A stretch of 64,000 nt of DNA from NCBI GenBank assembly GCA_963822145.1, contig CAWGGG010000004.1:1116001-1180000 (forward strand), read 5' to 3'. This DNA is from UBA5072 sp963822145. GTDB taxonomy: Bacteria; Bacteroidota; Bacteroidia; Bacteroidales; UBA10428. Below, in pieces: positions 18,725 through 27,495 of the stretch; the stretch's first letter is position 1, and every line of letters begins with the position of its first letter. The position numbers were made by a program, and so were the translations under genes. The notes beneath the pieces were generated by a model, which was not told the origin of the DNA, searched no databases, and saw nothing but the letters and a program-made list of their open reading frames with translations.

Positions 18725-19600
18725 ATGAGAATTTCCGATGTTTTTACCACAACAGTGCGGACCTTTTCTTTTGAGTTCTTTCCGCCCAAAGACGAGATCT
18801 CTGCGGTAGATTTCGGAATCAATGTAGGTCAGCTGCTGAAACTGGACCCGTCTTTTGTTTCAGTAACATACGGCGCCGGTGGATCTAACCAGGAACGCAC
18901 CTTTAGGCTGGTGGATTATCTCCAGAACAAAATTGGGCTGAACACCATGGCACATTATACCTGTGTGGGCTCATCGAAAGATAAGATCGCTGCTGACATG
19001 GGTTACCTGAAAGGTATAGGTATTGAAAATGTCATGCTGTTGCGTGGAGATCCTCCGCAGGGCAGCGACAGTTTTAAAGCACCGGAAAATGGATTTAATT
19101 ATGCCAGCGAGCTTATTTCTTTTGTGAAGAATCAGCATACCTTCTCAATTGGTGCTGCGGCCAATCCTGAAAAACACCCGGAAGCGCCGAACATGAGCGT
19201 TTATCTTAAGAATCTGAAAATCAAATGTGATGCAGGTGCAGATTTCCTGGTCACCCAGTTGTTCTTTGACAATGAAGCCTATTACAGGTTTGTTAAAAAT
19301 GCCCGGGAGTCAGGAATAACCTGCAGGATCATACCTGGAATCATTCCGATCACCGGCTATAAACAAATCAAAAGGTTTGTTGATATGACTGCCACCTCTT
19401 TTCCTGCGGATCTGCTGGAGAAGATGGAAACTTACCAGGATGATGCGGACAAAATTTACCAGATCGGAGTCGGTCATGCCATCAAGCAATGTATTGGACT
19501 GCTGGAACGGGGTGCTCCAGGAATTCATTTTTATACCCTTAACAAATCAAGGGCTGCAGTAGAAGTATTTGAATCCCTCCCGCGAACCATCAGGGCCTGA
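18725..19600 (+). CDS. metF: 5,10-methylenetetrahydrofolate reductase
   Basis: A 291-residue flavoprotein TIM barrel that makes 5-methyltetrahydrofolate, the substrate of the MetH encoded 13 bases upstream. Visible family segments: TFSFEFFPPK near the N-terminus, FVSVTYGAGGS, the MLLRGDPP loop and FLVTQLFFDN. Normal length for the bacterial catalytic-only form, without the eukaryotic regulatory domain. Cytoplasmic. Clear operon partner of metH. Confidence 0.95.
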   Translation: MRISDVFTTTVRTFSFEFFPPKDEISAVDFGINVGQLLKLDPSFVSVTYGAGGSNQERTFRLVDYLQNKIGLNTMAHYTCVGSSKDKIAADMGYLKGIGIENVMLLRGDPPQGSDSFKAPENGFNYASELISFVKNQHTFSIGAAANPEKHPEAPNMSVYLKNLKIKCDAGADFLVTQLFFDNEAYYRFVKNARESGITCRIIPGIIPITGYKQIKRFVDMTATSFPADLLEKMETYQDDADKIYQIGVGHAIKQCIGLLERGAPGIHFYTLNKSRAAVEVFESLPRTIRA

Positions 19601-19691
19601 GTAAAATTTTCTGTTTTCTGCACGGTTATTCAGTAGAAATTTGTATACTTATACCTGTTTTAACGCTATTGTTTAACCTAAAATTTACAAG

Positions 19692-21026
19692 ATGACACAA
19701 CAAAAAAATACCTTGGCGGTTGGAATGACCTTTATGTCCATGATTTTTTTCATTTTTGGTTTTGTAACCACATTTAACATTACCCTTAGTGCAAAAGTCA
19801 AAGAAGTGTTTCAGCTGAGTGAGACTATGGCCCAGTTGGTGAATGGGGTGTTTTTCTTCACATATTTTTTGTTATCCATCGCAAGTGGTTCAATTATTAA
19901 GAAAATAGGTTATAAACTTGGAGTAATATTGGGTTTGTTTGGAGTAGGCATTGGCAGCTATTTATTTTTCCCGGCAGCAAACATCCCATCCTATCCTTTC
20001 TTTCTGGTTGCTATATTTATCATGGCCTCCGGGGTTGTGTTTCTTCAAACTGCAGCCAACCCTTATGTTGCAGCACTTGGTCAATCTGAAACAGCATCAG
20101 GACGTTTAAACCTAACCCAGGCTATGAATTCGATCGGTACAACAATAGCTCCGCTTATCCTGGGTGTTTTCGTTTTTACGGCTGCCGGAACAGCATTGGG
20201 CGCCAAGGCCGTTCAGGTGCCGTTTCTGGTTATCGGTACCCTGGTGATCCTTATCGGGATCGGTATCTTCTTCCTGAAATTACCTGAAATTTCCACACAG
20301 GGAGAACAGAAAAAAAGTATCTGGAAATACCCGCATGTTGTGCTGGGCGCACTTGGAATATTTTTCTATGTGGGCGCTGAAGTGGGTACAGCAGCCATGA
20401 TCGTTCCTTATCTGACAGCCCCTGACCTGGGCGGACTTAAACCGGACATCGCTGCCAAGTATGCCGCCATTTATTGGGGAGGTGCCATGATCGGCCGTTT
20501 CTTCGGATCGATCATGCTTTCGAAAATAACCGATAATACTAAAAAATATACGTATGTTCTTTTGGTTCTGGCATTTGCTTTCGTTGCGGGATGGTACATC
20601 ACTGAGCTAAGTGTCAATGGAGGACTGATCTTCATGGGCATTTCAGCTATCAACTTCCTGGCCATGCAGCTTGGAAGAAGCAAAACCAGCATTACCCTGG
20701 CTGTTTTTGCTGCAATCGCTGCTCTCCTGGAACTGGTTACCATGGGTTCATCAGGTATGGTTGCCCTATGGGCGGTAATCTCAATCGGATTCTTTAACTC
20801 CGTGATGTTCCCGAATATCTTTGCACTTAGTGTTGATGGTCTTGATAAGAGCGAAATGAGCATGGCCTCCGGTTTAATAAATACCTTGATTGTGGGTGGC
20901 GCAGTGATACCGGTTTTGATGGGTCTTGTTGCCGACGGTTTTGGCGTGAAGTTTGCCTTTATTCTTCCGGTGATCTGTTATGTGTACATTGCATACTTTG
21001 CACTGATCGGAAGCAAGCACAGGTAG
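19692..21026 (+). CDS. Sugar MFS transporter, FucP/GluP family
   Basis: 444 residues with 12 predicted membrane spans of the FHS (fucose/glucose-galactose:H+ symporter) branch of the MFS. The family signature is the segment FLQTAANPYVAALG in the fourth spans region with the following RLNLTQAMNSIG. Members in Bacteroidota import hexoses such as glucose, galactose or fucose with protons; substrate here is not readable. It ends in a strong bidirectional terminator shared with the porin gene. Confidence 0.9.
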   Translation: MTQQKNTLAVGMTFMSMIFFIFGFVTTFNITLSAKVKEVFQLSETMAQLVNGVFFFTYFLLSIASGSIIKKIGYKLGVILGLFGVGIGSYLFFPAANIPSYPFFLVAIFIMASGVVFLQTAANPYVAALGQSETASGRLNLTQAMNSIGTTIAPLILGVFVFTAAGTALGAKAVQVPFLVIGTLVILIGIGIFFLKLPEISTQGEQKKSIWKYPHVVLGALGIFFYVGAEVGTAAMIVPYLTAPDLGGLKPDIAAKYAAIYWGGAMIGRFFGSIMLSKITDNTKKYTYVLLVLAFAFVAGWYITELSVNGGLIFMGISAINFLAMQLGRSKTSITLAVFAAIAALLELVTMGSSGMVALWAVISIGFFNSVMFPNIFALSVDGLDKSEMSMASGLINTLIVGGAVIPVLMGLVADGFGVKFAFILPVICYVYIAYFALIGSKHR

Positions 21027-21043
21027 TCCTTTACAAACTGCAT

Positions 21044-21083
21044 AAAAAAGAGGCTGTCTCAAAACCGAGACAGCCTCTTTTTT
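21044..21083. terminator. Bidirectional intrinsic terminator
   Basis: A 17-base-pair perfect stem (AAAAAAGAGGCTGTCTC with its complement) around the loop AAAACC. It ends in T runs on both strands. It separates the convergent sugar transporter and porin genes and can stop transcription from both sides. Confidence 0.92.
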
Positions 21084-21103
21084 ATAAATTCATGATTGTT
21101 AAA

Positions 21104-21736
21104 TTACTTTCCAAATTTATAACCAACTGAAAAACTGACAACACGGTGGGATTCTTTATATCCCTCTGAATCGTCTACGGCAATGTTTGCCAATCCCAAG
21201 GCATAGTAAGCGCCAAAGGAAAAGCCTTTTATTTCAGCTCCTACACCAAATTTGGCACCATAGTCAAGTCTTTTTAAATCTGCATCGTCTCCATCGCCCC
21301 AGACTATATCTTCTGATTCCTTATCACCTTCATATTCAAAAGTATATTTACCGGTAATCCCAACACCAAGATAAGGACCTGCTGCTCCAAATATCTTAAC
21401 AGCCCCTAGAGTAGGACCGCCTTTTAACAATACCGGGATATCAGCATAAAGGAGGTTAATTTTGACCGTGGCGCCGCCTTCTGAAATTTTAAATCCTTTT
21501 GTATCAACCAGTGCTCCCATTTCAAGACCCAGAAAGTCGCTGAAACTTAGTTCAAAGGTAACCCCTCCATTAAATCCCAGATTCATTTCGAAGTCATCAC
21601 TATAGGTATCTTCATCATCTTTGGATACCATATTGGCCAGGTTAACACCCGCCTGTACGCCAAATTTCTGCGCAAAGGATTGCATACTGATGAAGACCAG
21701 CAAACATAGAATAAGGACCTTACTCAGATTTCTCAT
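21104..21736 (-). CDS. Outer membrane beta-barrel (porin-family) protein
   Basis: About 210 residues: signal peptide (MRNLSKVLILCLLVFISMQSFAQ split here as an N-terminal basic part, hydrophobic core and AQ cleavage), then alternating strands beginning FGVQAGVNL and ending with VSFSVGYKFGK, a terminal aromatic-rich strand. This is the small eight-stranded OmpX/OmpA-like barrel type common in Bacteroidota. The start at 21736 is chosen because the longer frame to 21808 adds a basic, non-signal extension. Function unknown; adhesion or stability roles are typical guesses only. Confidence 0.82.
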   Translation of the reverse strand: MRNLSKVLILCLLVFISMQSFAQKFGVQAGVNLANMVSKDDEDTYSDDFEMNLGFNGGVTFELSFSDFLGLEMGALVDTKGFKISEGGATVKINLLYADIPVLLKGGPTLGAVKIFGAAGPYLGVGITGKYTFEYEGDKESEDIVWGDGDDADLKRLDYGAKFGVGAEIKGFSFGAYYALGLANIAVDDSEGYKESHRVVSFSVGYKFGK

Positions 21737-21986
21737 AATAGTTATATTTAGTAATTGCCTACTCTTTGGTTTTCGGCTTCCCCGTTTGGTTTTAAGTTTT
21801 ACTAACAATGAATACTATAACGATATAAACAGAATATAGGTTTCATATTATCCTGAATAAAATTCAGGATTTCCGGGGATGGAAATATTAAAGTTATAAA
21901 CAGCAGGGGAATTCAGGCCAGATCGTATTCACTTCCCAAATTACCAAAACAATCAGGCCATATTTCATTATGCAGAAAAGCGATCA

Positions 21987-22625
21987 TCAATGAAGCTTTA
22001 TCCCGATCATATGAACAAATTCTTCACGCGTCCGGTTGTCTTTCAGAAAACAGCCGGTAAATGCCGATGTGGTGGTGACGGAGTTTTGTTTCTGCACACC
22101 CCGCATAACCATGCATAAATGCTTGGCTTCAATAACAACGGCAACACCTAACGGATTCAAGGTATCCTGTATGCAATCACGGATTTGCATGGTCAGGCGT
22201 TCCTGTACCTGTAGTCTCCGGGCATAGGCTTCCACCACCCGGGCAATTTTGCTCAATCCGGTGATATAACCATTAGGAATATAGGCTACGTGAGCCTTAC
22301 CAAAAAATGGCACCATATGATGTTCGCACAGGGAGTATAATTCGATATCCTTAACCAGAACCATTTGCTGATAATCTTCATGAAACTTGGAGGCGCCAAG
22401 GATTTCTTCAGGTTTGATGAAATATCCATGTGTGAAATACTGCATGGCTTTAGCTACCCGTTCCGGTGTATCAATCAATCCTTCACGGCAGGGGTCTTCA
22501 CCAAGATTGCCTAAAACTTTGCGGTATAATGAGGCAAGCGATTTTGTTTTGCGCCCGTTAAACTTATCCACCCGCTCAAATCCTGTTTCCACAAGGCCTT
22601 CAATTACTGGTTTCTTTTCTTCCAT
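21987..22625 (-). CDS. folE: GTP cyclohydrolase I
   Basis: Converts GTP to dihydroneopterin triphosphate, first step of tetrahydrofolate (and possibly queuosine) synthesis. About 212 residues. Visible: CEHHMVPF zinc/active-site motif, GKAHVAYIP, GLSKIARVV, QERLT and the late CMVMRGV with the third zinc cysteine. ATG 22625 is chosen over an upstream TTG at 22643. The 250-base gap to the porin gene contains no gene I can support. Confidence 0.95.
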   Translation of the reverse strand: MEEKKPVIEGLVETGFERVDKFNGRKTKSLASLYRKVLGNLGEDPCREGLIDTPERVAKAMQYFTHGYFIKPEEILGASKFHEDYQQMVLVKDIELYSLCEHHMVPFFGKAHVAYIPNGYITGLSKIARVVEAYARRLQVQERLTMQIRDCIQDTLNPLGVAVVIEAKHLCMVMRGVQKQNSVTTTSAFTGCFLKDNRTREEFVHMIGIKLH

Positions 22626-22665
22626 GGTCAAAATAATTAGCAATTACTACAATAAATATTTTTAA

Positions 22666-22694
22666 TTGGCGCTTGTTAAAAAGTCTTATCTTTA
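22666..22694 (+). promoter_or_regulatory. Bacteroidota promoter for mqnB
   Basis: TTG at 22666-22668, 18-base spacer, TATCTTTA at 22687-22694 (one mismatch to TAnnTTTG), about 65 bases before the ATG at 22760. Confidence 0.45.
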
Positions 22695-22759
22695 AATTAT
22701 GGTGGCTTAGCACAAAATTAGAAACATTTTATTAAGGCACCAGAAAAATTGACCTTGCC

Positions 22760-23449
22760 ATGAAAATACTTCTTGTAGCCTCTTCGAACAGTGAAATTCA
22801 ACTTTTGCGCGATAAGCTGACCTTTGTTACAAAACTTTACTACAATCTTTCCAGTTACCGTCTGGGAACCCTGGATATTGATATCCTGGTGACCGGTCAT
22901 GGGAGCATTTTTATGGCCCATCACCTGACCAAAATCCTGCATACCTTTAGTTATGATCTTGCTATTAACCTCGGTATTGCAGGAAGTTTTGATTATTTCC
23001 TGGAACTGGGATTTGTCGTGAATGTCATCCAGGATCAATTTGCCGATCTCGGATTTGAAGAAAAGGATTCCTTCTTTACCCTGAGTGATAAGGAGTTGTT
23101 GAAAGAAGATACGTTCCCTTTTACCGGGGAAATATTACGCAGTCTGGGAAATTTTGAAATCGATGTAGTGGAATCGCTGATCCCTGTCAAAGCCATCACC
23201 GTAAACACCCTACATGGCCAGCAGGAAAACATCCAGAAGCTTAAGAACCGCTTCAAATGTGATATTGAGACTATGTCGGGCGCTGCTTTCTTTTATGTTT
23301 GCCTGATGGAAAAGATACCTTTCCTGCAGATCAGGGCAGTTTCCTATTTTATAGAGATTAAAAAGGTGGATAACTGGAATTTACCCTTGGCCCTGAGCAA
23401 CCTTACTGCCACTGTTATCGAAACGCTGGAAGAGCTCCGGGCAGATTAG
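22760..23449 (+). CDS. mqnB: Futalosine hydrolase
   Basis: Releases hypoxanthine (or adenine from aminofutalosine) in the futalosine route to menaquinone. 229 residues of the nucleoside phosphorylase/hydrolase fold: NLGIAGSFD, ITVNTLHG, ETMSGAAFFYVC and FLQIRAVS. The last two blocks resemble MqnB more than MTA/SAH nucleosidase, whose signature would be MEGAA with a following ASD motif; here M-S-G-A-A replaces it. The hydrolase assignment is therefore good but the substrate should be checked. No other mqn gene lies in the window. Confidence 0.82.
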   Translation: MKILLVASSNSEIQLLRDKLTFVTKLYYNLSSYRLGTLDIDILVTGHGSIFMAHHLTKILHTFSYDLAINLGIAGSFDYFLELGFVVNVIQDQFADLGFEEKDSFFTLSDKELLKEDTFPFTGEILRSLGNFEIDVVESLIPVKAITVNTLHGQQENIQKLKNRFKCDIETMSGAAFFYVCLMEKIPFLQIRAVSYFIEIKKVDNWNLPLALSNLTATVIETLEELRAD

Positions 23450-23513
23450 CAGGTATTGCTGCATCATAAGCATAATTTTATTTTCTTTGCAGATTATTCA
23501 ATACAATTGATTT

Positions 23514-24479
23514 ATGGTTATCATAACCGGTGCAGCAGGATTTATTGGGAGCAACCTTACTGGCTACCTGAACGCCCAGGGCATGGATAGAATCATCCTC
23601 GTTGATGTATTTGACAATGAATTAAAAATCAAGAACCTAATCCAAAAGCAATATCTCGACAGAATCTACCGTGATGAGTTTTTCGACTGGCTGGACCAGA
23701 ATCACAGACATGTAAAGTTTGTCCTGCATATTGGCGCACGTACCGATACCGCTGAATTTGACAGGGCCATATTCAACCGGTTGAATCTTGGCTATTCAAT
23801 GAAGGTATGGGAATCCTGTACACGCTATCAGATACCCCTTATCTATGCTTCCTCTGCAGCCACTTACGGCTCAGGTGAGCATGGATATAACGATGATCAT
23901 GCTGTAATATCAGATTTAAAACCTTTGAATCCTTATGGTGAATCTAAAAATGATTTCGACAAATGGGTCCTGGATCAGAAAGATACCCCACCTTTTTGGG
24001 CAGGATTGAAATTTTTCAATGTATATGGTCCCAATGAATATCACAAGGGTCGCATGGCCTCTGTGATTCTGCATACTTTCAATCAGATCAGGGACTCCGG
24101 CCGTATGAAACTGTTCCGTTCTCACAAGCCCGGCATACCTGATGGTGGACAGGCACGCGATTTTATTTATGTAAAGGATGTGGTTCGGGTTATTTCCTGG
24201 CTATACTGTCATAAGCCAAACTCAGGATTATATAACCTGGGGACCGGCAGGGCGAGAACTTTCCTGGATCTGGCTGAATCCACTTTCAGGGCAATGCATC
24301 TGGAGCCCATGATCGAGTTTATGGATACACCGTTGGATATCCGCGACAAATACCAGTATTTCACGGAAGCCCGGATGGAAAAACTTCAGAATGCAGGATA
24401 CAAGGAAACCTTTTATTCACTGGAGGAGGGCATCAGCGACTACGTCAGGAATTACCTTATCAATAGCAAGTACAACTAG
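23514..24479 (+). CDS. hldD: ADP-L-glycero-D-manno-heptose 6-epimerase
   Basis: Last step in making ADP-L-glycero-beta-D-manno-heptose for the LPS inner core. 321 residues, extended short-chain dehydrogenase: NAD(P)-binding ITGAAGFIGS at the N-terminus, the SSAATYG segment, catalytic Y-x3-K in YGESK, and the substrate region FFNVYGPNEYHKGRMASV typical of HldD/RfaD. Implies heptose-containing LPS. 64 bases after mqnB; the ATG is preceded by a weak -7-like TTTCTTTG. Confidence 0.92.
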   Translation: MVIITGAAGFIGSNLTGYLNAQGMDRIILVDVFDNELKIKNLIQKQYLDRIYRDEFFDWLDQNHRHVKFVLHIGARTDTAEFDRAIFNRLNLGYSMKVWESCTRYQIPLIYASSAATYGSGEHGYNDDHAVISDLKPLNPYGESKNDFDKWVLDQKDTPPFWAGLKFFNVYGPNEYHKGRMASVILHTFNQIRDSGRMKLFRSHKPGIPDGGQARDFIYVKDVVRVISWLYCHKPNSGLYNLGTGRARTFLDLAESTFRAMHLEPMIEFMDTPLDIRDKYQYFTEARMEKLQNAGYKETFYSLEEGISDYVRNYLINSKYN

Positions 24480-24491
24480 AAATCCTGATAA

Positions 24492-24545
24492 CCAGGTTCG
24501 ACCTGGCCTGCAGGTTGCCGCATTTCTTGAAACCAAACCTGGTTT
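24492..24545 (+). other. Pair of small hairpins downstream of hldD
   Basis: CCAGGT-TCG-ACCTGG (24492-24506) and AAACC-AAACCT-GGTTT (24530-24545) can each fold. The arms are also mutually complementary (AACCAGGTT with AACCTGGTT). They lie just after the hldD stop and before the sucA promoter. The second is followed by TTTGCTTGTT, so a weak terminator is possible. Confidence 0.35.
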
Positions 24546-24612
24546 TGCTTGTTATATGTAGGCCTCCTAACAGGCAGTGAACAGGTTAAAACCACCGTAT
24601 ATAAAAGTTTTG

Positions 24613-24620
24613 TAAATTTG
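24613..24620 (+). promoter_or_regulatory. -7 element upstream of sucA
   Basis: TAAATTTG, full match to TAnnTTTG, 44 bases before the sucA ATG. The -33 element is unclear. Confidence 0.42.
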
Positions 24621-24664
24621 AAGGATTTGAACATTCCCGTAAATGCATTAATTAAGGCACTTCG

Positions 24665-27478
24665 ATGGACCGGTTTTCATTTTTAGGCAACAGCGAGATT
24701 GAAACAATCGACCGGCTTTATGGTCAGTATTTAGCTGACCCTGGATCACTCGATGAGAGTTGGAGAAACTTCTTCAGTGGTTTCGATTTTGCCAGGAGGT
24801 TTCAAACTGGTAAAGATTCCGATAAGGAGCATCTGGATAAGGAATTCAGGGTGCTGAACTTTATTGATGCCTTTAGAAAAAGGGGCCATCTTTTCACCAA
24901 GACCAATCCTGTCAGAACACGAAGATCCTACTTCCCTACCCTTGACCTGGAAAATTACCAGCTCAGCGAAGCTGACCTGGATACTGTTTTCCATGCCGGT
25001 ACTGAGATTGGAATAGGGGACGCCCCGCTCAGGGATATTGTGAAGCATATGGAGCAAACCTACTGTCAGTCGATTGGTGCAGAATATATGTTCATCCGGA
25101 CTCCTGAAAAAACGGAATGGCTGCAGAAATGGATTGAAGGAAGCCTCAACAGGACAGCCTTCTCCCCGGAAGTTAAGAAGCGTATCTTTCATCACCTCAA
25201 AAAGGCCGTGGGCTTTGAAAATTTCATTCACCGAAGGTTTGTCGGACAGAAACGCTTCTCCCTCGAAGGCACAGAAGTTCTGATCCCAGCACTTTACTAC
25301 CTTATCGAAAAAGGCGCCTCACTTGGAGTGGAGGAGTATTTTATCGGAATGGCACATCGGGGAAGGTTGAATGTACTGGCAAATATTATTGAAAAGCCTT
25401 ATGAGAATATCTTCCAGGAGTTTATAGCAGAAGAATATGAAGACAACATTTCCCTGGGTGATGTTAAGTATCATCTTGGGTATTGCAACACCATCAAGCT
25501 CAGTGATGGAAAAAAAGTGACCCTCAACCTTGCCCCCAATCCATCGCACCTTGAGGCTGCCTCTCCGGTGATCCAGGGTATTGCGCGTTCAAAGATAGAT
25601 CACAGGTACCAGGGTGATTTTTCCAAAGTATTGCCCATTCTGCTCCATGGTGATGCAGCCATAGCCGGACAGGGTGTGGTTTACGAAGTGGTTCAGATGT
25701 GTGATCTCCCAGGCTATAAAACCGGCGGAACCATTCATATTGTGATCAACAACCAGGTAGGCTTTACCACCAACTACCTGGATGCCCGTTCAAGCACATA
25801 CTGTACCGATATTGCCAAAGTCATCAAAGCACCTATTTTCCATGTGAACGGTGATGATGCTGAAGCCCTGGTGCATACGGTATTAATGGCCATGGAATAC
25901 CGGAAGGCCTTTTCCTCTGACGTGTTTATCGATATATTATCCTATCGTAAATATGGCCATAATGAAGGAGATGAGCCCCGTTACACCCAGCCCACCCTTT
26001 ACAAAGCCATTGCCAGCCATCCCAATCCAAGGGATATCTATGCAGAGGTCCTCATATCGCAGGGATTGTACACCAGGGAAGAAATTCAGCAACAGCAGCG
26101 GAGTTTTGATGTATTCCTTGAAGAAAAGCTCCAGCTTTCAAAGGAAATGGGCAAGGTTTACATTCAAAGGTTCCTTCATAGCGACTGGAAAGGATATAAA
26201 CATGCAGCCAGAGCAGATTTTGACAAGCACTATCCCAATGAAATATCGATTGATTTACTGAGATACATAGGTGAGAAAGTAAACTACCTGCCACCAGAGG
26301 ACCGGTTTATTGACAAGACGGTAAAGCTGGTGGATGAAAGGCGCGGGATGCTTGCCTCCGGAAAAATCGATTGGGCTCTCGCAGAACTTTTGGCCTATGG
26401 AACCCTGTTATATGACGGGCATCCGGTGCGTTTAAGCGGACAGGATTCGATACGGGGCACATTCTCACATCGTCATGCAGCCCACGTAATCGAAGATACT
26501 GATTCCACCTTTGTCCCTCTCAGGCATGTCTCTCAAAATCAAGCCACCTTTTCCGTTTTTAATTCTCCGCTAAACGAATACGGGGTTCTTGGATTCGAAT
26601 ACGGTTATGCCTTGGCCAATCCAAACGGGCTCAATATCTGGGAAGCGCAGTTTGGGGATTTCACCAATGTTGCCCAGGTTATTGTTGATCAATATATTAG
26701 TTCTGCAGAAGAGAAATGGGGCCTTATGAATGGTTTGGTCCTGTATTTGCCGCATGGATTTGAAGGGCAGGGACCCGAACATTCCAGCGCCCGGATTGAA
26801 AGATTTCTTTTGCTGGCGGCCAGGAACAATATGCAGGTCGTGAATCCTACAACACCGGCCAATTTGTTTCACCTGCTAAGGCAAAGTGTTTACAGGAATT
26901 TTAGGGTACCTCTGGTAATATTCACTCCTAAAAGCCTGCTGCGTCATCCGCAATGCATATCCACCCTTGAGGAACTTGCTGAAGACCGGTTCCGTGAGGT
27001 GATCGATGATCATGATGTGGATGTTAAGGAAGTGCGTCGCCTGGTTTTTTGTTCCGGAAAGGTTTATTACGACCTGCTGGCGCGAAAAACCGAGTTCAAT
27101 GCCCGTGATATAGCCCTGGTACGTTTGGAACAGTTGCATCCCTTTCCCACCAACCAGGTAGAATATATTATTAAGAAATATTCCAATACTTTGATTACTT
27201 TATGGGTGCAGGAAGAACCTGGAAACATGGGGCCATGGAGGCACATACACCATGAGTTCAAGCACGGGGAGATCATGCCCATTTACAGGCAGCCCAGTGG
27301 AAGTCCGGCCACCGGCTTGCTGAAGCTGCACCAGCTGAGTCAGGAGGAGATCATTGGCAAGGTCTTCCGGAAGTGCGAATGCGACCTGAAGGCTAAATAC
27401 TGTGGTTTGCAGTGTTCTGATGGCAGTATCCGGCAAAATATGCTCAAACAATACAAGTATTTTCCCGAAAAAACTTAA
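24665..27478 (+). CDS. sucA: 2-oxoglutarate dehydrogenase E1
   Basis: Thiamine-diphosphate E1 of the 2-oxoglutarate dehydrogenase complex. It decarboxylates 2-oxoglutarate and passes the succinyl group to lipoyl-E2. 937 residues, full length. The N-terminal E2-docking helix (SEIETIDRLYGQYLADPGS) is present, as are GMAHRGRLNVL, the GDGD-like HGDAAIAGQGV ThDP motif and RKYGHNEGDEP. sucB follows after 17 bases. E3 (lipoamide dehydrogenase) is not in the window and is presumably shared. Presence of this complex points to an oxidative branch of the TCA cycle. Confidence 0.96.
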   Translation: MDRFSFLGNSEIETIDRLYGQYLADPGSLDESWRNFFSGFDFARRFQTGKDSDKEHLDKEFRVLNFIDAFRKRGHLFTKTNPVRTRRSYFPTLDLENYQLSEADLDTVFHAGTEIGIGDAPLRDIVKHMEQTYCQSIGAEYMFIRTPEKTEWLQKWIEGSLNRTAFSPEVKKRIFHHLKKAVGFENFIHRRFVGQKRFSLEGTEVLIPALYYLIEKGASLGVEEYFIGMAHRGRLNVLANIIEKPYENIFQEFIAEEYEDNISLGDVKYHLGYCNTIKLSDGKKVTLNLAPNPSHLEAASPVIQGIARSKIDHRYQGDFSKVLPILLHGDAAIAGQGVVYEVVQMCDLPGYKTGGTIHIVINNQVGFTTNYLDARSSTYCTDIAKVIKAPIFHVNGDDAEALVHTVLMAMEYRKAFSSDVFIDILSYRKYGHNEGDEPRYTQPTLYKAIASHPNPRDIYAEVLISQGLYTREEIQQQQRSFDVFLEEKLQLSKEMGKVYIQRFLHSDWKGYKHAARADFDKHYPNEISIDLLRYIGEKVNYLPPEDRFIDKTVKLVDERRGMLASGKIDWALAELLAYGTLLYDGHPVRLSGQDSIRGTFSHRHAAHVIEDTDSTFVPLRHVSQNQATFSVFNSPLNEYGVLGFEYGYALANPNGLNIWEAQFGDFTNVAQVIVDQYISSAEEKWGLMNGLVLYLPHGFEGQGPEHSSARIERFLLLAARNNMQVVNPTTPANLFHLLRQSVYRNFRVPLVIFTPKSLLRHPQCISTLEELAEDRFREVIDDHDVDVKEVRRLVFCSGKVYYDLLARKTEFNARDIALVRLEQLHPFPTNQVEYIIKKYSNTLITLWVQEEPGNMGPWRHIHHEFKHGEIMPIYRQPSGSPATGLLKLHQLSQEEIIGKVFRKCECDLKAKYCGLQCSDGSIRQNMLKQYKYFPEKT

Positions 27479-27495
27479 TGCTTTAACGGAATCCT

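Noticed and set aside
24490..24510. GGTTCGACC resembling a tRNA T-loop
   Set aside because: No acceptor or anticodon arm around it; the match is part of a simple palindrome after hldD.
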